Positions 26,843 through 35,699 of a DNA stretch of 64,000 bases are shown piece after piece. The notes beneath the pieces were generated by a model. That model was not told where the DNA came from, ran no database searches, and saw only the letters and a list, made by a program, of their open reading frames with translations. A program made the translations under genes and the position numbers. The stretch is from Paracoccus aerodenitrificans (GTDB taxonomy: Bacteria; Pseudomonadota; Alphaproteobacteria; Rhodobacterales; Rhodobacteraceae). The DNA is taken from the NCBI RefSeq assembly GCF_027913215.1, contig NZ_CP115784.1:682001-746000 (forward strand), given 5' to 3'. How positions within the stretch are numbered: the stretch's first letter is position 1; the number at the start of each line of letters is the position of its first letter.

Positions 26843-28197
26843 TGGGGGGCACTGGCGTCATCGACAGTTTCCTGGGGGTCTTTACCACCTATATCGACAG
26901 CGGCTTCGGCCTGCTGGGCGGTGAGGTCGCCTTCATCGCCACCACGCTGATCGTCATCGATGTGACGCTGGCCGCGCTTTTCTGGTCGCTCGGCGCAGAG
27001 GACGATATCATTGCCCGACTGATCAAGAAGACGCTTTTCGTCGGCGTCTTCGCTTATCTGATCGGCAACTGGAACAGTCTCGCCCGGATCGTCTTCGACA
27101 GTTTCGCGGGGCTCGGCCTGCAGGCCTCCGGCACCGGGTTTTCTGTGGCCGATCTGCTGCGTCCCGGTCGCGTCGCCCAGACCGGCCTCGATGCCGGGCG
27201 GCCGCTTCTTGAATCCATCGCCGATCTGATGGGTTTTGTCGCCTTTTTCGAGAATTTTATCCAGATCGCCTGTCTGCTTTTCGCCTGGGTGCTGGTACTG
27301 CTGGCCTTCTTTATCCTCGCCGTGCAGCTGTTCGTGACCCTGATCGAGTTCAAGCTGACCACGCTGGCAGGCTTCGTCCTCATTCCCTTCGGTCTCTTCG
27401 GCAAGACGGCGTTCATGGCTGAACGGGTGCTGGGCAATGTCGTCTCATCCGGCATCAAGGTGCTGGTGCTGGCCGTCATCATCGGCATCGGCAGTACCTT
27501 GTTTTCGCAATTCACCACAGGTTTCGGCGGTGTGACCCCGACCATCGATGATGCGATGGCAATCGTGCTGGCCGCCTTGTCGCTGCTGGGGCTCGGCATC
27601 TTCGGCCCCGGTATTGCCTCGGGCCTGGTTTCCGGCGGACCGCAGCTTGGCGCAGGTGCCGCCGTTGGAACCGGTCTTACGGCGGGAGGGATGGTGCTGG
27701 CCGGCGGTGCTGCCGCGGGTATGGCCGCAAAGGGTGGGGCAGCGGCGCTGTCCGGCGGCGCGGCAGTTGCGCGGGGTGGTGCAGCCATGGCAGGCGGTGC
27801 CAGCACCGCCTATACGCTCGGATCGTTCGGCCAATCTGGCGCGGCGGGCGTTGCCTCGGGCCTGGGCGGCGTGGCGCGCGCCGCCGGTTCCGTGGCGGCG
27901 TCTCCGTTGAAGCGCGGTGCCTCGCATGCCTCCGGCAGTGTGGCCTCCAGCTTCTCCGACGGCGCGAAGACCGGTTTTGCGGCGACGGGTGGATCATCGA
28001 CGAGCGGAACGATCGGTGGGCCACCTGATTCCGCACATTCACCCGCGGCCTCCGACAGCGCGCCTGCATGGGCGCAACGGCTGCAGCGCAAACAGGCCCT
28101 CAGCCATGGTGCGACCATGGCCGCCCATGCCGTCCGATCCGGCGACGGCCATGGCGCGGGCTCCTCCATCTCCCTTCAGACAGGCGACCGCCCATGA
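26842..28197 (+). CDS. trbL: TrbL (VirB6-like) polytopic membrane protein
   Basis: 451 residues. The first 270 contain six or more transmembrane helices (for example ALFWSLGAE, FAYLIGNW, LVLLAFFILAVQLFVTLIEF, MVLAALSLL-like segments) and form part of the inner-membrane channel. Residues 270-380 are extremely rich in Gly and Ala and may be a flexible or membrane-associated tail. The C-terminus (WAQRLQRKQALSHGATMAAH) is the conserved TrbL end. It overlaps trbF by ATGA. Confidence 0.9.
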   Translation: MGGTGVIDSFLGVFTTYIDSGFGLLGGEVAFIATTLIVIDVTLAALFWSLGAEDDIIARLIKKTLFVGVFAYLIGNWNSLARIVFDSFAGLGLQASGTGFSVADLLRPGRVAQTGLDAGRPLLESIADLMGFVAFFENFIQIACLLFAWVLVLLAFFILAVQLFVTLIEFKLTTLAGFVLIPFGLFGKTAFMAERVLGNVVSSGIKVLVLAVIIGIGSTLFSQFTTGFGGVTPTIDDAMAIVLAALSLLGLGIFGPGIASGLVSGGPQLGAGAAVGTGLTAGGMVLAGGAAAGMAAKGGAAALSGGAAVARGGAAMAGGASTAYTLGSFGQSGAAGVASGLGGVARAAGSVAASPLKRGASHASGSVASSFSDGAKTGFAATGGSSTSGTIGGPPDSAHSPAASDSAPAWAQRLQRKQALSHGATMAAHAVRSGDGHGAGSSISLQTGDRP

Positions 28198-28883
28198 GCA
28201 TCTTTAAACGCCCCGCGACCCATTACGGCAAGACACCGGAACCTGAGACGCCCTATCAGAAAGCCGCCCAGGTCTGGGATGAACGCATCGGCTCCGCCCG
28301 TGTGCAGGCGAAGAACTGGCGGCTCATGGCCTTTGGCTGCCTTATCCTGTCGGCGGGTTTCGCCACCGCTCTGGTCTGGCAATCGGTGCGCGGCACCGTG
28401 GTGCCTTGGGTGGTGCAGGTCGACAATCTCGGTCAGGCGCAGGCCGTCGCGCCAGCAAGCGCTGACTATCGCCCAAGTGATCCGCAGATCGCCTTTCATC
28501 TTGGCCGTTTCATCGAGGAAGTCCGCTCGATCCCCGCCGATCCGATCATCGTGCGCCAGAACTGGCTCCGCGCCTATGAGTTCACCACGGATCGCGGCGC
28601 TGCGGCGCTGAACGACTACGCGCGTGCCAGTGAGCCCTTTGGTAAGGTCGGGCGACAGCAAATCGCGGTCGAGGTCTCATCCGTGATCCGCGCTTCACCG
28701 GACAGCTTTCGCGTTGCCTGGACCGAACGCCATTACGAGAACGGTCAACTGTCCACCACGGAACGTTGGACCGCCATCCTGACACTGGTGATCCAGACTC
28801 CGCGCAGCGCTGAGCGGCTGCGCGCCAATCCCCTCGGGATCTATGTCAACGCCATCAACTGGTCGCGGGAGATGAGCCAATGA
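28194..28883 (+). CDS. trbF: TrbF (VirB8-like) assembly factor
   Basis: Bitopic inner-membrane protein of 229 residues that nucleates channel assembly. The cytoplasmic N-terminus (TPYQKAAQVWDERIGSARVQ) is followed by one transmembrane helix at about residues 43-63 and a periplasmic VirB8 domain with the family features WVVQVDNLG, FIEEVRSIPADP and TWTERHYENGQ-like strand (read as AWTERHYENG). The start at 28194 overlaps the trbL stop; longer in-frame starts lie inside trbL. Confidence 0.9.
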   Translation: MSIFKRPATHYGKTPEPETPYQKAAQVWDERIGSARVQAKNWRLMAFGCLILSAGFATALVWQSVRGTVVPWVVQVDNLGQAQAVAPASADYRPSDPQIAFHLGRFIEEVRSIPADPIIVRQNWLRAYEFTTDRGAAALNDYARASEPFGKVGRQQIAVEVSSVIRASPDSFRVAWTERHYENGQLSTTERWTAILTLVIQTPRSAERLRANPLGIYVNAINWSREMSQ

Positions 28884-29872
28884 ATATTTCCATCATGCAC
28901 CGCTTTCCTGCCATCACGACGTTGATGGCCGCAACGGCGATCGCAGGCTGTGCAACCAATCGCCCGCCAGCCATCAGCTATGATGAGAATGTTCCACCGC
29001 TGTCTGCACCGCCCGTTGCCACCGACGACCGACCGCGTCCGCTGCACACACCACCTGGCTGGCAGGTCGCGCGCGGCGGTGCTGCGGCGGCCACGCCGAC
29101 CGCGCGCGTCACCAATGCCAATGCCGCCGCCCGGGTCGAGCCGCGCCGCGAAGGCTATTACAACGCCATCCAGGTCTATCCCTGGTCCGAGGGTGCGCTG
29201 TATCAGGTCTATGCCGCGCCCGGTCAGATCACCGACATCGCGCTGGAGCCGGGTGAGAACCTGACCGGAGCCGGACCCATTGCCGCCGGTGATACCGCCC
29301 GTTGGATCATCGGTGATACGCTGAGCGGGGCAGGGGACGCGGCCCGCGTCCATATCCTCGTCAAGCCGACACGGCCGGACATTTCGACCAATCTCGTCGT
29401 CACCACCGACCGGCGCAGCTACATGATCGAACTCAGGGCGCAGGAAGATCTCTATATGCCGTCCGTGACCTGGTCCTGGCCAGCACCGCCAAAAGGGGCA
29501 AGACCGGCAGCGGCTCCGCGTATCCCATTGCCAGCCGCCCGGAACCATCGCTACGGGCTGCAGATCCGCGGTGACAGCCCGCCCTGGCGCCCTGCATCGG
29601 TCTTCGACGATGGCCGCCGGGTCTATGTCATCTTCCCGGCCGGGATTGCCCAGGGCGAGATGCCGCCGCTTTTTGTCATCGGTCCCGAGGGCGAGCTGCA
29701 GATCGTCAACAGCCGGATTTATCGCAATGTGCTGATCGTCGACCGGCTGTTCGGCGCAGCGGAACTGCGCCTCGGTTCGGGAGATCGGCAGCAGGTGGTT
29801 CGCATCGTGCGGATGCCGGCCGAACAGAAGGTTGCCTCGTCAGGTGACGCGGAGCATCGCGATGACCGATGA
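28880..29872 (+). CDS. trbG: TrbG (VirB9-like) outer-membrane channel lipoprotein
   Basis: 330 residues. The N-terminus TTLMAATAIAGCATN is a lipoprotein signal with the lipobox cysteine in IAGC. VirB9 features follow: YNAIQVYPWSEGALYQVYA, ITDIALEPGENL and RWIIGDTLSG in the first domain. A proline-rich linker leads to the C-terminal domain with RPASVFDDGRRVYVIFPAG and a YRNVLIVDRLFGAAEL closing segment. It forms the outer-membrane core complex with TrbI, whose gene overlaps its end by 11 bases. Confidence 0.92.
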   Translation: MNISIMHRFPAITTLMAATAIAGCATNRPPAISYDENVPPLSAPPVATDDRPRPLHTPPGWQVARGGAAAATPTARVTNANAAARVEPRREGYYNAIQVYPWSEGALYQVYAAPGQITDIALEPGENLTGAGPIAAGDTARWIIGDTLSGAGDAARVHILVKPTRPDISTNLVVTTDRRSYMIELRAQEDLYMPSVTWSWPAPPKGARPAAAPRIPLPAARNHRYGLQIRGDSPPWRPASVFDDGRRVYVIFPAGIAQGEMPPLFVIGPEGELQIVNSRIYRNVLIVDRLFGAAELRLGSGDRQQVVRIVRMPAEQKVASSGDAEHRDDR

Positions 29873-30980
29873 TGCCCAGCCGATGCGCCTGCGCGCCGAT
29901 CCCCCCCGTGTCACCCGCCTGTCGCGCAAGGTGCTGGCGGGTCTCGGTGCTGTCCTTCTGCTAGGCATTGGTGGGGCGCTGATCTACGCACTGCAGGGTC
30001 CGGAACGGGACGGGACATCTGAGGAACTCTATTCCACCGAAAACCGCACCACCGCCGATGGTCTGACCGGTCTGCCATCCGATTATACCGGCCCGACGCT
30101 CGGGCCGCCCTTGCCGGGCGATCTCGGCGGGCCGATCCTTGATGCCCAAAACCGGGGTCAGCCGGTGGCCCCGCCAGTGGTCGCCGCACCTGCGCCTGAT
30201 CCCGATGAACAGCGACGACTGGCGGAGGAAGAAGCCGCCCGGCTGAGTTCGGTGTTCTTTCCGACCGAGACCGGGGCGGCTGGTGGTGCGTTGGCGGGCC
30301 TTGGCGGGCTGGCTGGGACGGGCCAGTCCGGACAGACAGGACAGGACCAGCATACGGCTTTTCTCAGCGCCGCGCCGGACCGACAAACCGTGGCACCGGA
30401 CCGTATCTCACCACCGGCCTCGCCCTATATCCTGCAGGCGGGTTCGGTCATTCCCGCGGCACTGATCACCGGCATCCGATCCGATTTGCCTGGCCAGATC
30501 TCAGCCCAGGTTACCGAAAACGTCTATGACAGCCCGACAGGCGCCCTGTTGTTGATCCCTCAGGGGACGCGGCTGATCGGCCAATATGGTGCGGGCATCA
30601 GCTTCGGTCAGCGCCGGGTCCTGCTGGTCTGGAACCGCCTGATCCTGCCAAACGGTCGCTCCATTGTCCTCGAACGCCTGCCGGGCGCTGACGCTGCGGG
30701 TTACGCCGGGCTGGAGGATGGTGTCGATCATCACTGGTGGGATGTGATGAAGGCCGCAGGTCTGTCCACGATGCTGGCCGCGAGTGCCGAACTTGCCGAT
30801 GATGACGAGGACCGACTGATTCGTGCCATCCGGGACGGTGCCCAGGACACGATCAGCGAGGTTGGCCAGCAGATCGTCCAGCGCCAGTTGCAGGTCGAGC
30901 CGAGGCTGACCATCCGCCCCGGCTTTCCGTTCAGGGTCATCGTGACCCGCGATCTGGTGCTGGAACCCTATAGGGATTGA
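29862..30980 (+). CDS. trbI: TrbI (VirB10-like) channel scaffold
   Basis: 372 residues from the ATG at 29862. One transmembrane helix (LAGLGAVLLLGIGGALIYAL) is followed by a proline-rich periplasmic stretch and the conserved C-terminal beta-barrel domain: YILQAGSVIPAALITGIRSD, YDSPTGALLLIPQGTRLIGQ and RSIVLERLPGADAAGYAGLE. TrbI bridges inner and outer membranes and senses ATPase energy in the VirB10 family. The upstream in-frame start at 29832 adds ten residues overlapping trbG and is less likely. Confidence 0.92.
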   Translation: MTDDAQPMRLRADPPRVTRLSRKVLAGLGAVLLLGIGGALIYALQGPERDGTSEELYSTENRTTADGLTGLPSDYTGPTLGPPLPGDLGGPILDAQNRGQPVAPPVVAAPAPDPDEQRRLAEEEAARLSSVFFPTETGAAGGALAGLGGLAGTGQSGQTGQDQHTAFLSAAPDRQTVAPDRISPPASPYILQAGSVIPAALITGIRSDLPGQISAQVTENVYDSPTGALLLIPQGTRLIGQYGAGISFGQRRVLLVWNRLILPNGRSIVLERLPGADAAGYAGLEDGVDHHWWDVMKAAGLSTMLAASAELADDDEDRLIRAIRDGAQDTISEVGQQIVQRQLQVEPRLTIRPGFPFRVIVTRDLVLEPYRD

Positions 30981-30982
30981 TC

Positions 30983-31222
30983 ATGACAAAGCTGAAACTT
31001 GGACCCTTGCCTGATGACAAGCCGGTGAAACTGACGCTGGAACTGCCGGCCAGCCTGCATCGCGACCTCGTTGCCTATGGAGAAATTCTGGGGCGCGAGG
31101 GAGGGCAGCCGACCTTGGCACCGGCGAAGCTGATCGCTCCGATGCTGCAAAGGTTCATCGCGACGGATCGCGGCTTTGCCAAGGCGAGGCGTTCGGCGTC
31201 ATTCCCGAAATCGCCGTCATAG
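30983..31222 (+). CDS. DUF2274 family protein
   Basis: 79 residues beginning MTKLKLGPLPDDKPVKLTLE, the DUF2274 signature, then LHRDLVAYGEILGREGGQ and LIAPMLQRFIATDRGFAKAR. It resembles a small ribbon-helix-helix-like protein and is the usual last gene of this trb operon. Its role is unknown; regulation of transfer is a guess. The ATG at 30983 follows the trbI stop by two bases. Confidence 0.85.
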   Translation: MTKLKLGPLPDDKPVKLTLELPASLHRDLVAYGEILGREGGQPTLAPAKLIAPMLQRFIATDRGFAKARRSASFPKSPS

Positions 31223-31319
31223 CGTTCTTCGGCCTGACCGATAGCCTGGCGCGCGAAACGTCCTCAGGTGAACGGAATGTCTGAGAACCAGGCTATTGTG
31301 CTCCTACTGTGCGCCCTGC

Positions 31320-31429
31320 TTTCAGTTGGTCGGACCGTCACTTCCAGTTCTCACCATGAGTGCTTTCAATTGGTCGAGCGTTGACTTTCAATCGGTCGGG
31401 CTTGTAGTTTCGGATGGTCGATAAATCTC
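31320..31429. repeat. Five-copy 22-bp direct repeat array (iteron-like)
   Basis: Units start at 31320, 31342, 31364, 31386 and 31408, exactly 22 bases apart. The core is TTTCARTYGGTCGRRC: near-perfect in units 1, 3 and 4, partial in unit 5 and degenerate in unit 2 (TTCCAGTTCTCACC). The period is not a multiple of three and the stretch is not coding. It ends nine bases before the ATG of the AAA_14 ATPase gene and follows the conjugation module. About two helical turns per unit suggests binding of a protein array on one DNA face. Confidence 0.75.
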
Positions 31430-31438
31430 AGGCCCGGA

Positions 31439-32662
31439 ATGTACCCCAGATTCGCCAGATCAAGAATAGAAGAGGCTCTGGCTGATACCCGGGTCGTCCT
31501 GATCGCGGGGCCGCGGCAATCCGGCAAAACCACGCTGGCGACCGATCTTGCCGCAGAGAAGGTGCCGTTTCTGACCCTGGACGATGCAACGGTCCTGCGC
31601 TCCGCAACCGATGATCCCGTAGGCTTTATCCGGGGGCTGGATCGGGCGGTGATCGACGAAATCCAGCGCGCACCCGATCTGCTTTTGGCGATCAAGAGTG
31701 AGGTTGATGCTGACAAGACACCGGGAAGGTTCCTTCTGACGGGGTCGGCCAATCTTATGACCATTCCGAAGGTCGCGGATTCTCTGGCCGGCCGGATGGA
31801 AATCGTCCGGCTTCTGCCCCTCTCGCAGGCGGAAATCCTTGGCCGCAAATCCGGGTTCATCGACAGGGCCTTCTCAGGTCAAACGCCTGTCGCAGAGCAT
31901 ATAATTCTCGGCGATGATCTGGTTGAGACCGTGCTTTCGGGCGGCTATCCCGAGGCGCTTGGTCGCAAAAGATGGGCACGAAAGCAGGACTGGTATCACG
32001 ATTACATTGACGCGATCGTCCAGCGCGACGTGCGCGATATCGCCCAGATCGAACAGCTTGCGATCATGCCAAGGCTGCTGTCGGTTCTGGCCGAGCATTC
32101 CGGCCAGTTGGTGAATTATTCCGGGATCGGCGCGTCGCTCGGCCTGAACCATGTGACGACGGCAAAGTACCTGCACATCTTCGAAAGCCTCTATCTAGTT
32201 TACAGCCTGCAGCCCTGGTTCACCAACCGGCTGAAACGGCTGACCAAATCACCCAAGCTGCATTTCCTCGATGCCGGGCTTCTCGCGGCCATGCGCGATA
32301 TCTCTCCGGATATTGTCGCCAAAGATCGAACGGCCTTTGGTCCAATCCTGGAGACTTTTGTCTTCAGCGAGCTGCGCAAGATCGCGTCCTGGAGCGAACA
32401 GCGATGTGCGTTCTGGCATTTTCGGGACAAGGACAGGAACGAGGTCGATATCGTGCTGGAGAACCGGCGCGGAGAGATCGTGGGGATCGAAATCAAGGCC
32501 TCGGCAACGGTCTCGGCCAGCGATTTTTCCGGGATGCGCAAACTTGCCGAGGCCTGCGGCGATAAGTTCGTTCAGGGGCTTGTCCTCTATGACCATGATC
32601 AGGTGGTTCCGTTCGGCGACAATATGTTCGCCGCGCCGCTTTCCTGCTTGTGGTCGGCGTGA
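31439..32662 (+). CDS. AAA_14 / DUF4143 ATP-binding protein
   Basis: 407-residue member of COG1373. Walker A is AGPRQSGKTTLA (residues 24-35). Walker B is RAVIDEIQRAPDLL near residue 70, followed by sensor residues FLLTGSANLM and SLAGRMEIVRLLPLSQAE. The C-terminal DUF4143 domain contains KLHFLDAGLLAAM and a nuclease-like fold with FWHFRDKDRNEVDIVLENRRGEIVG, where D-x-E-V-D and an ExK-type pair (GIEIKAS) resemble PD-(D/E)XK enzymes. No function is proven for the family. The 22-bp repeat array sits directly upstream. Confidence 0.88.
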   Translation: MYPRFARSRIEEALADTRVVLIAGPRQSGKTTLATDLAAEKVPFLTLDDATVLRSATDDPVGFIRGLDRAVIDEIQRAPDLLLAIKSEVDADKTPGRFLLTGSANLMTIPKVADSLAGRMEIVRLLPLSQAEILGRKSGFIDRAFSGQTPVAEHIILGDDLVETVLSGGYPEALGRKRWARKQDWYHDYIDAIVQRDVRDIAQIEQLAIMPRLLSVLAEHSGQLVNYSGIGASLGLNHVTTAKYLHIFESLYLVYSLQPWFTNRLKRLTKSPKLHFLDAGLLAAMRDISPDIVAKDRTAFGPILETFVFSELRKIASWSEQRCAFWHFRDKDRNEVDIVLENRRGEIVGIEIKASATVSASDFSGMRKLAEACGDKFVQGLVLYDHDQVVPFGDNMFAAPLSCLWSA

Positions 32663-32728
32663 ACCTGACGGCTGCTTGAGGGATTCGTGCCGGTTCTGGC
32701 TCCGAAGAAAGTCAACAAGAAATCCGTG

Positions 32729-33622
32729 CTATTCTTGCACCGATTTGGCGAGCTTGAGAAACAGGGGCAATGCGGGATTGTCATTCTCTTCTGACCATAT
32801 TGCGTGGATGAGCCTCGGCTCGGCGATGGGGCGGAGGGCAACACCCGGCATCCTGGCAATTGTCGCAGGTTCGAACGCGAGAGTGATCCCATGTCCCAAG
32901 GCAACAAGGAGGGGCAGGCTTTCCTGGTCGACATCCTGATACCGGATCTTGGGCCGGCAACCAAGCGCACCGAGCCGGCGATGCAGATACTGACTTGTGC
33001 TCCGCCCTCGTGCGGAGTCGTTCAGAAGGAACGTCTCGTCGGCCAACGCGCCGATATTGATATTGCTATCTTTGGCACGCGGATGTGCTTCCGGCAGTAC
33101 CGCGAAGAGCCGTTCATGCCAAAGGCATTGGCTCGAAACCTCATGAGGCAACCTTCCTTCCGAAACGAAAGCGACATCGAGCGTGAGGCCGCCCGCCTGA
33201 AACAGATGCGCTTCGGCGGCCGCTTCGACATAGGTCGTATGGATCTTGGGGTGCTGTTCAGCAAAATCGCGCAGCAGAGCAGAAAGGGTGCTGGAAGCCA
33301 GGGAAGAGATGACACCAATTGTCAGCATGCCCGACATGCCTTGTCGAACGGCTTGAATCTCCGACTGCGCATGTCTGATCTCAGTCAGAAGATAGCGGCA
33401 CCGGAGAACGAATTTTTCGCCCGCGAATGTCAAGCGAACCCCGGCTGCTGATCGAATAAATATCTTGGTGCCAAGCCAAGCTTCCAGATCGGAAATGCGG
33501 CGGCTGATCGCGGATTCCGGCACATTGAGATGAATGGCGGCACGTCGAAAGCTGCCAAGTTCCGCCGCTGCAACAACGTAACGGATATGCCGTATATGCA
33601 ATGCGGAAGAAAGGTCGACCAT
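32729..33622 (-). CDS. LysR-family transcriptional regulator
   Basis: 297 residues. The N-terminal winged helix is clear (RHIRYVVAAAELGSFRRAAI, HLNVPESAISRRISDLEAWL, FIRSAAGVRLTFAGEKF). A periplasmic-binding-like sensor domain follows (GMLTIGVISSLASSTLSALL, LDVAFVSEGRLPHEV). It reads in the same direction as luxI/luxR upstream. No obvious target gene lies next to its start; LuxI lies 118 bases upstream on the same strand. Regulon and ligand are unknown. Confidence 0.88.
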   Translation of the reverse strand: MVDLSSALHIRHIRYVVAAAELGSFRRAAIHLNVPESAISRRISDLEAWLGTKIFIRSAAGVRLTFAGEKFVLRCRYLLTEIRHAQSEIQAVRQGMSGMLTIGVISSLASSTLSALLRDFAEQHPKIHTTYVEAAAEAHLFQAGGLTLDVAFVSEGRLPHEVSSQCLWHERLFAVLPEAHPRAKDSNINIGALADETFLLNDSARGRSTSQYLHRRLGALGCRPKIRYQDVDQESLPLLVALGHGITLAFEPATIARMPGVALRPIAEPRLIHAIWSEENDNPALPLFLKLAKSVQE

Positions 33623-33740
33623 ATCCCTGTTCCTTGGGATTATCGAGTTTCAAGTCGAGTGCGACTGAATTCTTCTTTTCCAAGTTATCGCAATTATTTG
33701 CTGGAGAAAGCACCAGTAAATGACGGTCCCGGCCAATTTA

Positions 33741-34415
33741 TCAGCGCCGCGCCGTCGCAGATTTTTGTTCGGTGTACTGATGTTCCGAGATAGCTTGATC
33801 ACCGGCGATATATTGAAGAACCGGCTCTTCGATTCGGTAGAAACTGCGGGTTGCGTTCAGCGCGCCGGTATTGGTGTCAGTGATGAGGCCGACGATGTCA
33901 CCTCCCTGATGTGAATATACCGGACCCAGCAGTCGCGGCTTCCAGCCAAGACTGGCGAGACGATCGATCCAATAGGTCTCGCACACGATGGACAGGTTCT
34001 CGATTTTTGACTCAACGCAATATTCCTGGATGCCGCAATAGATGAGGCCGGCTGCCAATGCCGGTCTGGACGGCGTTCGCAGCGCAGGTGCGATGAAAAT
34101 ACGCGTCCATTCATAGATTTCCTTGCCTCGCGGCACCCCATCCGGCGCGAGGTTCGGAAAAACCTCGCTCATCAGATGTGGCTTCAGACTTGGCACCAGA
34201 CGCGAGCCCCCGACGACCTCCCCGGCAGGCGTGATCCCAAGGAGATAGATGGTGTCATCATTGTCGAATTGATCGATTTCCCGCCCATCAGCGCGGGCAA
34301 TATCCGTCCAGCCACGCTCTCCGATATAGATTTCGTGTCTCAGCCTGAATTGTTGCTCAAGTTGATCTGCATAGCTGTTTTTGTTGAATTTGTTGACGAT
34401 GTGAACGCGAAACAT
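33741..34415 (-). CDS. Acyl-homoserine-lactone synthase (LuxI family)
   Basis: Makes an N-acyl-homoserine lactone signal from S-adenosylmethionine and an acyl carrier. The 224-residue protein carries the invariant set: basic RLRHEIYIGERGW (Arg and Trp), EIDQFDNDDTIYLL (the two acidic positions), VVGGSRLVPS (Arg) and EWTRIFIAP (Glu/Arg). The C-terminal part (IYCGIQEYCVESKIENLSIV, YWIDRLASLGWK) matches the family fold. The LuxR partner ends 72 bases upstream on the same strand. The acyl chain length cannot be predicted. No lux box was found in either intergenic gap. Confidence 0.92.
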   Translation of the reverse strand: MFRVHIVNKFNKNSYADQLEQQFRLRHEIYIGERGWTDIARADGREIDQFDNDDTIYLLGITPAGEVVGGSRLVPSLKPHLMSEVFPNLAPDGVPRGKEIYEWTRIFIAPALRTPSRPALAAGLIYCGIQEYCVESKIENLSIVCETYWIDRLASLGWKPRLLGPVYSHQGGDIVGLITDTNTGALNATRSFYRIEEPVLQYIAGDQAISEHQYTEQKSATARR

Positions 34416-34487
34416 GTGTCTGCCTCCATGGCTGCAAAGAGCATGCCGACAAAAGGCGTCGCCGCTATCACCAGAACTCGGTATTGA

Positions 34488-35216
34488 TCAGGGCTGTATT
34501 TCCTGCCTCAGGAAAGCCGTCACCACGGCGTGGACATTGTTGGCAGCGCCCAGTTTGTTCTTTGCGTTTCGCTGATGCGTGAGCACCGTATGCTCGGAAA
34601 GCGACAGGATGCGGGATATTTCCCACGCTGTTTTCCCCTCAGCGACCCAGCGCAGGATTTCCTTTTCCCGTTGGGTCAGAGCCGCAGTTGGCGGAGGGGC
34701 GCTGTGTGACATGATGCGCAGTGCGGAGCTCAGGGCTTGCCGGGCAAGGATTGTGACAGTCGGTCGGGTCAGGTCCGATTTCTCTACTTTTCGACCGGAA
34801 AGGCTGATAACTGCTGGTGCCGAGAACGGGGCATGGACGGGAATGCAAATTCCTTCCCTCAGGCCAAAATCTTTGGCCTCTCTCATGACACGGTTGGCTG
34901 CCGGACTAAGTGAACGCATCTCGATCTCGCGCCATGTGAAGGCTTCCGCGGTTCTGAGGCTGCGGGCGACACAGGGATCGTATCGATAGTGACCGGCGGC
35001 ATTGTAGTGGTTGTACCAATCGTCGGGCCAGTCATTGGCCATGATGTTTTCGTGCCATCGCGGGCGCTTCATCATCGTCAGATTGGTGATCAGGCAGGCG
35101 CTGTAGCCAAATTGGCTTACGGCGCCAAGGAGCGCGGTGTGAACGTCACCGATCGAAGTTGCCTCATCGATCTCGATGGCAAGTGGCAAGATGTCTATCA
35201 GATCATTCTGCGCCAT
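34488..35216 (-). CDS. LuxR-family autoinducer-binding regulator
   Basis: Cognate receptor of the LuxI gene that follows. From the ATG at 35216 it has 242 residues. The autoinducer domain has WYNHYNAAGHYRYDPCV (the Trp, Tyr and Asp-Pro ligand pocket), AFTWREIE and FGLREGICIPVHAPF (Gly). The C-terminal LuxR HTH reads LTQREKEILRWVAEGKTAWE and SRILSLSEHTVLTHQRNAK. The longer in-frame start at 35345 adds 43 residues with no family match. The gene order luxR then luxI on one strand is normal for alphaproteobacteria. Confidence 0.9.
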   Translation of the reverse strand: MAQNDLIDILPLAIEIDEATSIGDVHTALLGAVSQFGYSACLITNLTMMKRPRWHENIMANDWPDDWYNHYNAAGHYRYDPCVARSLRTAEAFTWREIEMRSLSPAANRVMREAKDFGLREGICIPVHAPFSAPAVISLSGRKVEKSDLTRPTVTILARQALSSALRIMSHSAPPPTAALTQREKEILRWVAEGKTAWEISRILSLSEHTVLTHQRNAKNKLGAANNVHAVVTAFLRQEIQP

Positions 35217-35371
35217 GGCATTCGCGGAAACGAAGGAAGCCGCTGCATTGTGGAATTTGAGAGGTGGATGGCAAAGCATATATAAGGCGAACTTCCTCAA
35301 GCAAGACAGCAGCTTACGAATGCTCACTATATTAGGTGGATGCAAAAACTCTCCGCTGCCTTTGTCGGCGG

Positions 35372-35599
35372 ATGAGGCTAAGGTCGATCATTGCCAGAAA
35401 TCTGCGGCTGCAGCGCCAATCGGCGCGGCTGACCCAGGAGCAATTGGCTGACCTGGCGGGGCTCGACCGGAATTACATCGGAAAGCTCGAACGCGAAGAA
35501 AATTCACCGACCGTCGACACGCTGGAGTCCATTGCTTTGGCGTTGCAAATTGACGTCGAAGCCATGTTCTGCCGAGAATTTCTGCGCCGTCAGGACTGA
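35372..35599 (+). CDS. XRE-family transcriptional regulator
   Basis: 75 residues from the ATG at 35372, nearly all of it one HTH_3 domain: IIARNLRLQRQSARLTQEQL, ADLAGLDRNYIGKLEREENS, then PTVDTLESIALALQIDVEAM. It is divergent from luxR, and the gap between them should hold both promoters. This class usually regulates itself and one neighbour, so control of luxR is possible. A longer in-frame start at 35336 is less consistent with the family. It converges on the second XRE gene at 35700. Confidence 0.82.
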   Translation: MRLRSIIARNLRLQRQSARLTQEQLADLAGLDRNYIGKLEREENSPTVDTLESIALALQIDVEAMFCREFLRRQD

Positions 35600-35699
35600 G
35601 CTCAAATCTCATCCTCAAGCCGTCTGGGGCTGATCCAAGGGCAAGCATTGCTCGACGCGGACCGATCGCAGTCAGGCAATTGATTGGCGATCATATTGT

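Larger units (their letters stand above)
13253..31222 (+). mobile_element. Trb-type conjugation and replication module (Tn4371-like backbone)
   Basis: Gene order HTH, RepA, DUF2840, TraF, DUF736, transglycosylase, DUF3363 relaxase, TraG, CopG, TrbB-C-D-E-J-K-L-F-G-I, DUF2274 is the standard core of integrative conjugative elements and plasmids in alpha- and other proteobacteria. All genes are on the plus strand and many overlap by ATGA, so this is one or two long operons. Two pieces commonly found with it are not here: a ParA partition ATPase between repA and DUF2840, and an integrase. No direct-repeat att sites or tRNA were seen at either edge. The listed boundaries are those of the genes, not proven element ends. 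Confidence 0.85.

Noticed and set aside
31320..31429. CRISPR array
   Set aside because: The repeats are contiguous 22-bp units with degenerate sequence and no variable spacers; no Cas gene is present.
34416..34487. A lux box in the luxR-luxI gap
   Set aside because: No inverted repeat of the ACCTG-type or a similar 18-20 bp palindrome could be found.
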